In this document: in pieces, positions 11,471 to 20,989 of the stretch | Layout of the letters: the number at the start of each line of letters is the position of its first letter | Position numbering within the stretch: the stretch's first letter is position 1 | Assembly (NCBI GenBank): GCA_945888625.1 | Contig: CAMDAH010000009.1 | Coordinates: 1-64,000, forward strand | DNA from: Chryseobacterium gleum | GTDB taxonomy: Bacteria; Bacteroidota; Bacteroidia; Flavobacteriales_D; Crocinitomicaceae | DNA: 64,000 bases | Reading direction: 5' to 3' | Program-made: the position numbers and the translations under genes | The notes under the pieces: generated by a model | Seen by the model: the letters and a program-made list of their open reading frames with translations, nothing else | Database searches by the model: none | Told to the model about the DNA's origin: nothing

Positions 11471-13015
11471 TTATTTTGGCGATAGTACGACATAAGGGAT
11501 AAGTACTTCCTCCATTGAAATACCACCGTGTTGAAAGGTATTCTGATAATAATTTACAAAGTGGTTGTAATTGTTTGGATAAACAAAAAAATCTTGCTCC
11601 TTCGCAAATACATATTCAGTCGACATCCTGACTTTTGGCAGAAAGGCATCTTGCGGATTTTTAACAGTAAATACTTCCTTGGCATTGTAACTCAATCCGC
11701 GCCCCAACTTGTATCGAAGATTGGAATTAGTGTTTCTTTCTCCAACTATTTTCACGGGGTTGTTGACTTTTATTGTACCGTGATCGGTTGTTATTATTAA
11801 TTTGATGCCTGCATCGGCAATTTTTTTGACGATTTCTAACAAGGCTGAATGCTCAAGCCATGAAACAGTAATTGACCGATAGGCAGCTTCATCAGAGGCT
11901 AATTCCCTAATTACTTCCATTTCTGTTCTTGCATGGGAAAGCATGTCAACGAAGTTGTAAACGATAAAATTTGCATCGTTGTCTTTAAGTTGATTAAATT
12001 GGTCATTTAACTTTTTCCCTGCATCTAGGTTGGTGATTTTTGTGTAGCTCCACTTTATGTTCTTACCCAAACGCTTTAAATTGGTTTCTAATAATTCTTT
12101 TTCAAACATATTTTTTCCACCCTCATCTTCCTCACTTTTCCAAAATTGGGGGAATTTCTTTTCAATTTCGCTTGGCAATAAGCCAGAGAAGAAGGCATTT
12201 CGAGCATAATGTGTTGCTGTTGGAAGTATGGTGAAAATTATTTTCTCTTCTTCTTTTTTAAAATATTTTGAAAAGATGGGTTCAACCATTTTCCATTGGT
12301 CGTAACGTAAATTATCAATGACAAGTACAGCTACTTTCTCTTTTCCGAGGAGTGGACTGATGTCATTTTTGATGGTGTTAAAAAGCATGTCGGGTGCTTT
12401 CTCCGTACCGTTTAGCCAATCCAAATAATTATCTTCTATAAAATCAGAAAAAAGTTTGTTCGCCTCTTTCTTTTGTAGCTCAAGGATTTCGCGCATTCCA
12501 GCATCTTCGATTTGTTCTAGTTCTAATTCCCAAAAAACCAATTTTGAATACATGTCGATCCACTCTTTTGCATCCATTCTGGCATTTAAGGCCATCGCCA
12601 ACTGCCTAAATTCTTGCTGATAGGATGAATTTGTTTTATTACTAATCAATTTATTGATGTCTAAAATCTTCTTGAGACATAATAATAGTTGATTCGGTTT
12701 TACAGGTTTTATAAGGTAATCGGCTATTTTACTGCCAATCGCCTCTTCCATAATGTATTCTTCTTCACTTTTGGTGATCATCACAATTGGCACTAAGGGA
12801 ATTTTTTCTTTTATCCGTGAAAGTGTTTCCAATCCAGAAATACCTGGCATGTTTTCATCCAAGAAAATTATGTCGTAATTATTTTCTGTTGCTTTATCTA
12901 TCGCATCGCGCCCGTTGGTAACGGCTTCAAGAGTGTACCCTTTAGCTTCCAAAAAAAGAATATGGGGCTTTAAAAGTTCAATTTCATCGTCTGCCCACAG
13001 AATTTTTCCTTGCAT
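11471..13015 (-). CDS. porX: PorX-type response regulator with PglZ domain
   Basis: The 514-residue regulator combines an N-terminal receiver domain (1-125; D9/D10, phosphoacceptor D53 in FLDENMPG, conserved K in LIKPVKP) with a C-terminal PglZ domain of the alkaline phosphatase superfamily (about 215-514). The latter shows VLVIDNLRYDQW and TTDHGTI metal-site motifs. This architecture is PorX, the regulator that with PorY controls type IX secretion genes in Bacteroidota; PorX has been shown to hydrolyse oligonucleotide-type substrates. It is divergent from the HD phosphohydrolase gene with a short gap and precedes sufS. The window also carries two T9SS cargo-type proteins. Confidence 0.95.
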   Translation of the reverse strand: MQGKILWADDEIELLKPHILFLEAKGYTLEAVTNGRDAIDKATENNYDIIFLDENMPGISGLETLSRIKEKIPLVPIVMITKSEEEYIMEEAIGSKIADYLIKPVKPNQLLLCLKKILDINKLISNKTNSSYQQEFRQLAMALNARMDAKEWIDMYSKLVFWELELEQIEDAGMREILELQKKEANKLFSDFIEDNYLDWLNGTEKAPDMLFNTIKNDISPLLGKEKVAVLVIDNLRYDQWKMVEPIFSKYFKKEEEKIIFTILPTATHYARNAFFSGLLPSEIEKKFPQFWKSEEDEGGKNMFEKELLETNLKRLGKNIKWSYTKITNLDAGKKLNDQFNQLKDNDANFIVYNFVDMLSHARTEMEVIRELASDEAAYRSITVSWLEHSALLEIVKKIADAGIKLIITTDHGTIKVNNPVKIVGERNTNSNLRYKLGRGLSYNAKEVFTVKNPQDAFLPKVRMSTEYVFAKEQDFFVYPNNYNHFVNYYQNTFQHGGISMEEVLIPYVVLSPK

Positions 13016-13030
13016 ATGGTTAATTTTTAA

Positions 13031-13038
13031 TAGTTTTG
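13031..13038 (+). promoter_or_regulatory. Candidate -7 box TAGTTTTG
   Basis: TAGTTTTG matches TAnnTTTG in the gap between divergent porX and the HD-domain gene. It overlaps the most upstream possible TTG start of the HD gene (13036), which argues that translation begins further in, at TTG 13063. Confidence 0.4.
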
Positions 13039-13062
13039 GTTCTTAAAAATAAAAGTAATCAA

Positions 13063-14304
13063 TTGCGACCAATCCGTGTAATAAACAATAAAAAGAAAAT
13101 CATTAACGATCCGGTCTACGGTTTTATCGCGATTTCTGATGAGTTAATTTTTGATGTGCTCGCTCATCCATACATGCAGCGATTGAGGCGGATCATGCAA
13201 CTTGGTTTGAGCCATTTGGTTTACCCCGGTGCCTTACATACGCGTTTCCATCACGTGCTTGGTGCCATGCACTTAATGTCTTTAGCAATTGCTACCATCC
13301 GAAGAAAAGGGCATGAAATTACGCCTGAAGAGGAACGGGCAGCCTTACTTGCGATTTTGTTACACGATATCGGTCACGGTCCATTTAGTCATGCATTAGA
13401 GTATGATATCGTTTCCGGGGTAAGTCATGAGGCTATTTCTGGTTATTTTATTGAACGGCTAACAGTAGAATTTGGCGATGACTTAAAAAAGGCTCATGCC
13501 ATCTTTAAGAATCAATATACCAAGCCTTTTCTGTATCAGTTGGTTTCTAGTCAATTGGATATGGATCGATTGGATTATTTGAATCGCGATAGTTTTTACA
13601 GTGGTGTAAGCGAAGGAATTATTGGTACTGATCGCTTAATTGAAATGCTTAATGTGCACGAAGGAAACTTGGTTTTAGAGGAAAAAGCTATTTATTCAAT
13701 TGAAAAGTTTATTGTCGCTCGGCGTTTAATGTATTGGCAGGTGTATCTGCACAAAACGGTTGTTGTAGCGGAAAATATGTTAATCCATACCTTGAGAAGG
13801 GCAAAATTTTTAATAAAGTCGGGGCACGAACTTTTTTGTAGTCCCGCTCTACGGTTTTTTCTCGAAAGAAATGTTACAAAAATTGACTTTGAAGCAAGCA
13901 ATGATGCACTAGATTATTTCTCGCGCTTAGATGATTACGATATTTGGAGTGCTATCAAAGTTTGGCAGGACGAAGAGGATGTAATTCTTTCCAAATTAGC
14001 CAATGGTTTAGTCAACCGAAATTTATTCAAAATTGAAATTAGTAAAACGCCTTTTGATGAAGAGCGCATCGCTTATGAAAAAGCACTTTGTATGGCTAAT
14101 TATGGAATTAACGAGGAAGAGGTGGGTTACTTCGTTTACCAAGATGTATTAACAAATAAAGCGTATAACGAGTACAAACAGAATATTCATTTATTAATGA
14201 AAAATGGGCGTATTGTAGATTTGAGTGCAGCTTCTGATAACTTGAATATTTCAGCCTTAGCGCAACCTGTTGAAAAATACTTTATTAGTTATCCAATTGA
14301 CTAG
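13063..14304 (+). CDS. HD-domain phosphohydrolase (SAMHD1/dGTPase-like)
   Basis: The protein of about 413 residues carries an HD domain with HTRFHHVLGAMHL, LLHDIGHGPFSH and SSQLDMDRLDYLNRD. This is the metal-binding H...HD...D pattern of the SAMHD1/YdhJ-type family, whose members hydrolyse dNTPs or other phosphoesters. No in-frame ATG exists at the 5' end. TTG 13063 is favoured because an upstream TTG (13036, nine codons longer) overlaps a TAGTTTTG promoter box. The C-terminal third is an all-alpha/beta extension typical of the family. Actual substrate is unknown; a housekeeping or phage-resistance role by dNTP depletion is possible but not shown by context. Confidence 0.88.
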   Translation: MRPIRVINNKKKIINDPVYGFIAISDELIFDVLAHPYMQRLRRIMQLGLSHLVYPGALHTRFHHVLGAMHLMSLAIATIRRKGHEITPEEERAALLAILLHDIGHGPFSHALEYDIVSGVSHEAISGYFIERLTVEFGDDLKKAHAIFKNQYTKPFLYQLVSSQLDMDRLDYLNRDSFYSGVSEGIIGTDRLIEMLNVHEGNLVLEEKAIYSIEKFIVARRLMYWQVYLHKTVVVAENMLIHTLRRAKFLIKSGHELFCSPALRFFLERNVTKIDFEASNDALDYFSRLDDYDIWSAIKVWQDEEDVILSKLANGLVNRNLFKIEISKTPFDEERIAYEKALCMANYGINEEEVGYFVYQDVLTNKAYNEYKQNIHLLMKNGRIVDLSAASDNLNISALAQPVEKYFISYPID

Positions 14305-14308
14305 AAGG

Positions 14309-14947
14309 CTACTGCCTGCTGAGTTTTCCTTCTTTCCAATCACTTATTAATTTTGCCCAAGAATACGGATTCAAGAGGTTATTCACTGGAAGTTGTCCGT
14401 TGGTGTAAAGTTTGGTATTACGCTGATTAAGCACATATCCAGCTGCGATTGAGGGGTCAGCATCCAATCGCGCAGCAACAAAAGCAAGTGATTCACCTGA
14501 CAATTCTCTTTGCGCTTTTCGAACCGCATCCTCATAGGGTCGCATCTCTAAAAAATAGCGTGCGAAATCGTCCCGAGAAGGCCAAGGGTACACTGTTATT
14601 TCTGGAAGATTTTTAGTATCTTTTATTAGCATGTGAATAATGCTGTAGCGACTTTCCTTCAGGGTGTCTGAAACAATGTAAGAGGAAGTGTTGTAACCAG
14701 GACTAGAGAAAAAAATGGTATCGCCAGGGAAAGAAACCATAGAAAAAAACCCGTAGTAGTCAGCAATTACACCTCGTTTTATGGATTTATCGTAAACGGT
14801 TACAAATGGAAGGGGGGCGAGATCGATTTCAGAAACTACTACACCAGAGAGCTGTAACATGGTGCTGGTATCCACTAAAACGCGTTGCGCTTTTACCGAA
14901 AAGGTAATTAAACAAAAAAATAAAATGGATAAATAGCTTGCTTTCAT
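14309..14947 (-). CDS. Secreted protein with CarboxypepD-regulatory-like domain
   Basis: The 212-residue protein starts at ATG 14947 with a signal peptide MKASYLSILFFCLI, cleaved after SVKA. The mature N-terminal domain, about residues 30-110, has LSGVVVSEIDLAPLPFVTVY and GFFSMVSFPGD. That is the beta-sandwich carboxypeptidase regulatory-like fold common in Bacteroidota surface proteins. The C-terminal part (EITVYPWPSRDDFARYFLEM onwards) is helical and matches a family of unknown role; the similar protein at 51398 shows that this architecture recurs in the genome. Upstream in-frame codons to 15007 would not give a signal peptide. It is divergent from guaB. Confidence 0.8.
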   Translation of the reverse strand: MKASYLSILFFCLITFSVKAQRVLVDTSTMLQLSGVVVSEIDLAPLPFVTVYDKSIKRGVIADYYGFFSMVSFPGDTIFFSSPGYNTSSYIVSDTLKESRYSIIHMLIKDTKNLPEITVYPWPSRDDFARYFLEMRPYEDAVRKAQRELSGESLAFVAARLDADPSIAAGYVLNQRNTKLYTNGQLPVNNLLNPYSWAKLISDWKEGKLSRQ

Positions 14948-15039
14948 TTGGACAACAAGTTTAATCAATTTTCTAACCAATTTGAGCTTCTTATAGATTT
15001 TATTCAAAAAAAAATGGTAAAAAATCTTCTTTTTTTTTG

Positions 15040-15047
15040 TATTTTTG
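15040..15047 (+). promoter_or_regulatory. Candidate -7 box TATTTTTG of guaB
   Basis: TATTTTTG matches TAnnTTTG and lies 25 nt before the guaB ATG, in the divergent gap with the secreted protein gene. The upstream sequence is a T-rich tract without a clean -33 TTTG at the usual spacing. Confidence 0.4.
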
Positions 15048-15072
15048 TGAAAATTTAAGTTTAATCTTTAGT

Positions 15073-16545
15073 ATGTCATTGGATAATTTATTAAAAATTA
15101 GGGAGGGACTTACTTACGACGACGTTTTGTTGGCGCCTGCTTTTTCAAGTGTTTTGCCTAGAGAGGTAGTTTTGGAAAGCAAGTTTTCACGAAACATTGT
15201 AATCAAAACACCCATTCTCTCCTCGGCAATGGATACGGTAACAGAATACAAGTTAGCCATTGCTATTGCTCAACAGGGTGGAATTGGTGTAATCCATAAA
15301 AATATGTCCATCGCTGAACAAGCTATTCAGGTTCGTAAAGTCAAGCGTTCAGAAAGTGGTATGATCATCGATCCCATTACTTTGTTAACTACAGCACTTG
15401 TAAAAGATGCATTGGCAATAATGCGCGAACACAGCATAGGTGGCATTCCAATCGTTGATGAAAACCGAATTTTAAAAGGTATTCTCACCAACCGAGATCT
15501 GCGCTTTGAAAAAAATATTGAGCGGCCTGTGGTAGAGGTTATGACCTCGGAAAATATAATTACCACAGTGGATGGAACCGATTTGTCAACTGCCGAAGGT
15601 ATTTTACAAGAACACAGAATAGAAAAATTACCCGTGGTCGATGAGTTTAATAAATTAATTGGTCTGATTACTTATCGAGATATTATTAAAGTGCGCGAAC
15701 ATCCTATTTCGTGCAAAGATAATTTAGGACGATTGAGAGTTGCCGCTGCGGTAGGTGTTACGTTTGATACCATGGATCGCGTTACCGCATTAATCGAAGC
15801 GGGTGTCGATGCAATTGTAATTGATACTGCTCACGGACATACGAAAGGAGTGGTTGAGCAACTAAAAGCTATTAAAAATAAGTATGATTCGGTTGATGTT
15901 ATTGTAGGAAATATCGCGACTGCTGAGGCAGCAACCTTTTTAATTGAAGCGGGTGCAGATGGTATCAAAGTGGGAATTGGCCCTGGGTCAATTTGTACCA
16001 CAAGAATTATTGCTGGAGTAGGTGTTCCCCAATTGACGGCTATAAATGACGTTGCAAAAGCGGCTGAAGGATCTGGTGTGCCTGTAATTGCTGACGGTGG
16101 AATTCGTTATACAGGGGATATCGTAAAGGCATTGGCCGCAGGAGCGGATTGTGTTATGCTGGGGTCAATGTTCGCTGGAGTAGAAGAATCACCTGGTGAA
16201 ACCATTATTTTTGAGGGAAGAAAATTTAAGTCCTACAGAGGAATGGGATCTATTGAAGCTATGCAACAAGGATCAAAGGACCGTTATTTTCAAGATGCTG
16301 AAGACGATTTGGCTAAGTTAGTTCCTGAAGGAATTTCAGGTAGAGTGCCCTACAAAGGAAATATGTCAGAGGTCATGTACCAAATTATTGGAGGACTTCG
16401 TGCCGGAATGGGCTACTGTGGCGCTGCTACGATTAGCCAATTGAAAGGGGCAACTTTTGTGCGAATTACTGCAGCTGGTATGCGCGAATCGCATCCTCAT
16501 GATGTATTGATAACACGTGAAGCGCCAAATTATAGTATTAAATAA
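15073..16545 (+). CDS. guaB: IMP dehydrogenase
   Basis: The 490-residue enzyme oxidises IMP to XMP with NAD+, the committed step of GMP synthesis. The catalytic Cys308 is in GPGSICTTRI. The barrel is interrupted by two CBS domains (about residues 95-205) with GGIPIVDE and KLPVVDEF repeats, and the flap has RYFQDAEDD. The start is ATG 15073; the in-frame upstream ATG at 15037 overlaps the likely promoter. Length is normal. It is followed 18 bp later by two PpiC-type chaperone genes, a grouping seen in related genomes. Confidence 0.97.
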   Translation: MSLDNLLKIREGLTYDDVLLAPAFSSVLPREVVLESKFSRNIVIKTPILSSAMDTVTEYKLAIAIAQQGGIGVIHKNMSIAEQAIQVRKVKRSESGMIIDPITLLTTALVKDALAIMREHSIGGIPIVDENRILKGILTNRDLRFEKNIERPVVEVMTSENIITTVDGTDLSTAEGILQEHRIEKLPVVDEFNKLIGLITYRDIIKVREHPISCKDNLGRLRVAAAVGVTFDTMDRVTALIEAGVDAIVIDTAHGHTKGVVEQLKAIKNKYDSVDVIVGNIATAEAATFLIEAGADGIKVGIGPGSICTTRIIAGVGVPQLTAINDVAKAAEGSGVPVIADGGIRYTGDIVKALAAGADCVMLGSMFAGVEESPGETIIFEGRKFKSYRGMGSIEAMQQGSKDRYFQDAEDDLAKLVPEGISGRVPYKGNMSEVMYQIIGGLRAGMGYCGAATISQLKGATFVRITAAGMRESHPHDVLITREAPNYSIK

Positions 16546-16563
16546 AATTTAAAAATAGTAAAA

Positions 16564-18516
16564 ATGAAAAGTTTATTCGTTTCGATTACCCTATTACTTA
16601 TGCCGATGGCTTTTTCTCAGAAAGCACCTTTGGTGATGAAAATTGATGGTAAAGGGGTTACAAAATCTGAGTTTCTAAATATCTACCTCAAAAACAATCC
16701 TTCGCCAAAATACGACAAGGCTTCTTTGGATGAGTACATGTTGCTTTTTGAGAAATTTAAGTTGAAAGTTGCTGAAGCGGAAGCGTTGGGATACGATACC
16801 ATACCAAAATTAGTGAAGGAATTGGAAGGGTATAGAAAGCAATTAGCGCTTCCTTACCTTATCGATTCTGCCCAGAATTTTATGCTGGTAAAAGAAGCTT
16901 ACGATCGATCGCGTTTCGAAATAAGAGCATCGCATATACTCATTCGACTTGATCAAAATGCCTCTGCTGCGGATACCTTGATTGCCTACAACCGTTGTCT
17001 TGCGCTCAAAAATAGAATTGATAAGGGCGAGGATTTTGCTTCTGTTGCCAAAATGAAGAATGGTTCTGATGATCCTTCGGTTTCTAAAAATGGCGGCGAT
17101 TTGGGATTTTTTACCGCTTTTCAGATGGTTTATCCCTTTGAAGATAAGGCATTTACAACAGCTATCGGTGAAATATCTAACCCTTTCCGAACGAAATATG
17201 GTTACCATATCGTCAAAGTAACAGATAAACGTCCGGCAAGAGGAACGATCAAGGTGGGCCATTTGATGATTTCCACTGGTAAAGAGGTAACTCAAGAGGC
17301 TGTTGAAAGTGCTGAAAAGAAAATAAATGAGATTTATCAGAAATTATTAGCTGGAGAAAAATGGGACGAGCTAGTAGCACTGCACTCTGATGATGCGGGG
17401 ACTGCCAAAAAAGGAGGCGAATTACCTGCCTTTGGCACAGGAACTACACAACGTATGGTGCCTTCATTTGAAGATGCGGCTTATTTATTGAAAAATGATG
17501 GTGATTTTAGTGCTCCCGTTAAAACAGATTATGGCTTTCATATCATTAAACGTTTGGAATGGTCAGATGTAAAGCCTTTCGATCTAATGAAAAAAGAAAT
17601 CCAAACGAAAGTGAACAAAGATGAAAGATCAAAGAAAACACAGGATTCATTTGTGGCAAAGCTAAAGGCGAACTACGGCTACTCCAATAAAGGATCAAAA
17701 CCTTTAGCTTGGTTTAACACTAATTTGGATTCAACTTATTTCATGGGTACCTGGAATTATCAAAAATTAAAGTCTAATAAAGCCATATTTACATTAGGAA
17801 AACAAAAATTTACACAAAAGGATTTTGCAGCGTATTTAATAAAAAGTCAGCGCGGAATAAAAAAAGATGCCCCAGAAAGAATTGTCGCACAGCAAGTTAT
17901 TAATTGGGAGAAAGCAGCTATCCTGGCGTACGAAGAAAGTCTTTTGTCAACAAAATACCCTGCCTACAAAGCACTCGTTAATGAATACCATGATGGGATT
18001 TTACTTTATGAGGTAATGTCGGATAAAGTATGGAATAAAGCAGTTAAAGATACTAGCGGATTGCGTGCCTATTTTAATGCGAATCGTGCTGCTTACCTTT
18101 GGCCTGCTCGATTAGATGCAACAATTTATGAATGCCTTAATAAAGAAATTGCCGCAACTGTTGCAGCTATGCTTGTCAACGATACCATCAATTCTAAGCA
18201 CGTGATTGAGGTAGTGAACAAAAACTCCGAATTAAATTTAAAAGTTAAAATGAATAAGTTTGATGCAAGTCAAACTCCTTCTTTAAAAGACCAAAACTTA
18301 ACGCTCGGATTAAATGCTATTTATGAGTTTGAAGGTAAGTTTTATGTGGTAAAAGTGGCTCAAATGCTTCCAGTTATGCGAAAAGAGTTTCAAGAGGCGA
18401 AAGGAGCAGCTACCTCTGATTATCAAAATTTCCTCGAGCAGGAGTGGTTAAAGGAGTTAAGGATAAAACATCCTGTGCTTATTTTTAGTGAGGTTCTTTA
18501 TGCCTTAGGTAATTAA
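16564..18516 (+). CDS. Periplasmic PpiC-type peptidyl-prolyl isomerase with two parvulin domains
   Basis: The 650-residue secreted chaperone starts with a signal peptide (MKSLFVSITLLLMPMAFSQ). An N-terminal helical chaperone region is followed by two parvulin domains, about 118-222 (ASHILIRLD, GGDLGFF, FRTKYGYHIVKV) and 229-330 (VGHLMIST, GGELPAF, KTDYGFHIIK). The long C-terminal part, about 340-650, includes a degenerate third unit and is unrelated to E. coli SurA. It is likely to fold outer-membrane proteins in the periplasm. The next gene starts at the base after its stop, so the two chaperones are cotranscribed with guaB upstream. Confidence 0.9.
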   Translation: MKSLFVSITLLLMPMAFSQKAPLVMKIDGKGVTKSEFLNIYLKNNPSPKYDKASLDEYMLLFEKFKLKVAEAEALGYDTIPKLVKELEGYRKQLALPYLIDSAQNFMLVKEAYDRSRFEIRASHILIRLDQNASAADTLIAYNRCLALKNRIDKGEDFASVAKMKNGSDDPSVSKNGGDLGFFTAFQMVYPFEDKAFTTAIGEISNPFRTKYGYHIVKVTDKRPARGTIKVGHLMISTGKEVTQEAVESAEKKINEIYQKLLAGEKWDELVALHSDDAGTAKKGGELPAFGTGTTQRMVPSFEDAAYLLKNDGDFSAPVKTDYGFHIIKRLEWSDVKPFDLMKKEIQTKVNKDERSKKTQDSFVAKLKANYGYSNKGSKPLAWFNTNLDSTYFMGTWNYQKLKSNKAIFTLGKQKFTQKDFAAYLIKSQRGIKKDAPERIVAQQVINWEKAAILAYEESLLSTKYPAYKALVNEYHDGILLYEVMSDKVWNKAVKDTSGLRAYFNANRAAYLWPARLDATIYECLNKEIAATVAAMLVNDTINSKHVIEVVNKNSELNLKVKMNKFDASQTPSLKDQNLTLGLNAIYEFEGKFYVVKVAQMLPVMRKEFQEAKGAATSDYQNFLEQEWLKELRIKHPVLIFSEVLYALGN

Positions 18517-19872
18517 ATGATAAAATATTTTCAAGTTATTTTATTTAGTGTTCTATTTTCAGGCTATATCTGGGCTCAAGGTAGCATAGTGGACAAAATT
18601 GTGGCACAAGTTGGGGACAATATTATATTACTATCCGATATTGAGGGACAAAAAGTACAAGCCGTTCAGGCTGGAGTGGTTATTTCACCTATGATGGATT
18701 GCAATTTACTGGAACAAATGTTGTTTGAAGAGTTATTCGTTAATCAAGCAAAATTAGACAGTATTATTATCTCTGACGAACAGGTAGATGGCGAAATGGA
18801 AAATCGAATTCGTGTAATTCAAAGTAAAATTGGAAGTCGAGAAAAATTAGAGGAGTTTTATGGAAAGACAATTTCTCAAATTAAAGATGAATTTCGTGTC
18901 GCCATAAAAGATAAATTGTTGGCGCAAGAAATGCAAAGAACCATTACTGAGAATATAAGTGTGACTCCCAAAGAGGTACAAGCATATTACAAAAACTTGA
19001 ATGCCGATAGTATTCCATTTATCAACATGAAGTTGAGCTTTCAACAAATTGTAAATTATCCGCAAATAACAAAAGCCGACAAACTAATTGCATTTAACAA
19101 GTTGAGCGAAATAAGAAACGAAATCGTGGTAAACGGGAAGTCTTTTGAAACGCAAGCGCGTATCAATTCAGATGATTTCGGGAGTGCGCAATTGGGGGGA
19201 AAAATTACGGGAACAAAAGGCATGATGGTCTCTCAATTTGAGGCTACCGTTTTTAATTTGAAGCCGCTTGAAGTTTCTGAGCTAATTGAAACAGAATTTG
19301 GATACCACATCATTAAACTTTTAAGTAGAAAAGGCGACGATTACGTTTGTTTACACATACTTAAAAGACCAGAATTTAATAATCAATCCCTCGATATTTC
19401 AGCATCACTCATGGATTCCTGTCACGCGCTGCTTAAGGAAAATAAAATAACATGGGATGATGCCGTTGTGCGTTTTTCAAATGATGATTTAACCAAGCAA
19501 AACCATGGTATTATTTCTAATCCATATACCGGCGAGCAAACGTGGAACATGGAGGATTTGAACGAAATAGATCAGCAAATTTATTTGTTGACAGACGCCA
19601 TGGAAAAAGGTGATATTACCGCACCAAACCTTTACACCGATTTATTTGAAAGGAAACAAGGAATTAGAATTGTACGGTTGATGGGGAGGTATGAACAACA
19701 TAAAGCAAATTTAACGGATGATTACGCTTTAATAAAAGCTGCGGCTGAAAACGATAAAAAGCAACGCGCAATTGATAATTGGCTACAAGGGAAAATTGGC
19801 AATGCATACGTAAGAATTGATGAAGATTTCGTGAATTGTAATTTTCGACTTGATTGGGGGCTAAAACAATAA
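18517..19872 (+). CDS. SurA-like periplasmic chaperone
   Basis: The 451-residue protein has a signal peptide (MIKYFQVILFSVLFSGYIWA), then SurA-like N-terminal sequence (IVDKIVAQVGDNIILLSDIE), the classic opening of SurA. One parvulin domain is clear (about 170-272: FQQIVNYP, GSAQLGGKI, IETEFGYHIIKL); a second is degenerate (VCLHILKRP onward). It would assist outer-membrane protein folding, paired with the 650-residue isomerase before it. TAA of that gene abuts this ATG. MoxR follows 15 bp downstream. Confidence 0.9.
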   Translation: MIKYFQVILFSVLFSGYIWAQGSIVDKIVAQVGDNIILLSDIEGQKVQAVQAGVVISPMMDCNLLEQMLFEELFVNQAKLDSIIISDEQVDGEMENRIRVIQSKIGSREKLEEFYGKTISQIKDEFRVAIKDKLLAQEMQRTITENISVTPKEVQAYYKNLNADSIPFINMKLSFQQIVNYPQITKADKLIAFNKLSEIRNEIVVNGKSFETQARINSDDFGSAQLGGKITGTKGMMVSQFEATVFNLKPLEVSELIETEFGYHIIKLLSRKGDDYVCLHILKRPEFNNQSLDISASLMDSCHALLKENKITWDDAVVRFSNDDLTKQNHGIISNPYTGEQTWNMEDLNEIDQQIYLLTDAMEKGDITAPNLYTDLFERKQGIRIVRLMGRYEQHKANLTDDYALIKAAAENDKKQRAIDNWLQGKIGNAYVRIDEDFVNCNFRLDWGLKQ

Positions 19873-19887
19873 TAACAATAATAAATT

Positions 19888-20841
19888 ATGTCTGATAAAG
19901 TTAAAGTAGATCAGTTTGTTGAGCACATAAGTGCTTTGAAACAAGAAATTCACAAAGTAATCATAGGACAAGATGAAGTGGTAGACCAAGTCCTAATTTC
20001 TATGTTTTCCCGAGGCCACTGTCTTTTAGTTGGAGTTCCCGGTTTAGCAAAAACACTACTTATTAACACGATAGCTCAGTCTTTGGGACTTGGCTTTAGT
20101 AGAATTCAATTTACACCAGATTTAATGCCATCAGATATTATTGGTGCTGAAATACTCGACGAGTCTAGAAATTTTAAATTTATTAAAGGGCCTTTGTTCT
20201 CCAATATGATTTTGGCTGATGAAATTAATCGAACTCCACCAAAAACACAATCTGCCTTGTTGGAAGCGATGCAAGAGCGTCGCGTAACCGCAGCAGGAAT
20301 GACTTACCAATTAGAAGCGCCATTTTTTGTTTTAGCTACCCAAAATCCGATTGAGCAGGAGGGAACCTATCCTTTGCCTGAAGCTCAATTAGATCGATTT
20401 ATGTTTAATATATGGGTTGATTACCCTTCTTTTGAAGAGGAATTGGCTATCGTAAAATCAACTACATCGGACCTTAGTGTTTTGGTAAATCCTGTTCTAT
20501 CGGCTCAAGATATTATCGATTATCAGAGCTTGATACGCCGAATTCCTGTTGCAGACAATGTATTAGAATATGCCGTAAAATTGGTGGCAAGTTCGCGCGT
20601 GAATGATCAAAGGGCCTCGGAAATAGCTAAAAAATACATTACTTGGGGTGCCGGCCCGAGAGCATCTCAGTACTTAATAGTTGGCGCAAAATGCCGAGCC
20701 GCCTACCACGGAAGGTACTCGCCGGATATAGACGATGTAAAAGCAGTTGCCTTACCTATTCTTCGCCATAGATTAGTAAGAAACTACAAAGCAGAGGCGG
20801 AAGGATACAGTATGGATAGAATTATTGAAACGTTAATGTAA
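19888..20841 (+). CDS. MoxR-family AAA+ ATPase
   Basis: The 317-residue cytoplasmic AAA+ ATPase has Walker A GVPGLAKT (49-56), Walker B ILADEIN around 108-114, sensor 1 [19 protein letters not shown] and the C-terminal lid GAGPRAS. MoxR proteins act as chaperones that assemble or activate partner complexes, often with VWA and DUF58 proteins; none of those partners lies next to it here, which is somewhat unusual. It follows two secreted PPIases by 15 bp and may be in the same transcript. Confidence 0.93.
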   Translation: MSDKVKVDQFVEHISALKQEIHKVIIGQDEVVDQVLISMFSRGHCLLVGVPGLAKTLLINTIAQSLGLGFSRIQFTPDLMPSDIIGAEILDESRNFKFIKGPLFSNMILADEINRTPPKTQSALLEAMQERRVTAAGMTYQLEAPFFVLATQNPIEQEGTYPLPEAQLDRFMFNIWVDYPSFEEELAIVKSTTSDLSVLVNPVLSAQDIIDYQSLIRRIPVADNVLEYAVKLVASSRVNDQRASEIAKKYITWGAGPRASQYLIVGAKCRAAYHGRYSPDIDDVKAVALPILRHRLVRNYKAEAEGYSMDRIIETLM

Positions 20842-20989
20842 ATTCGATTTACTAATAAGTCAACACATTTAATTGCAAGATTTGTCACTTTTAAGTAACC
20901 AGGTAAACTAACTATCTATTGTTAATAATAAATAAAAAATAAATGCAGAATAGAAGTGCTTTACTTTTATTTTTACATAAAAACACACT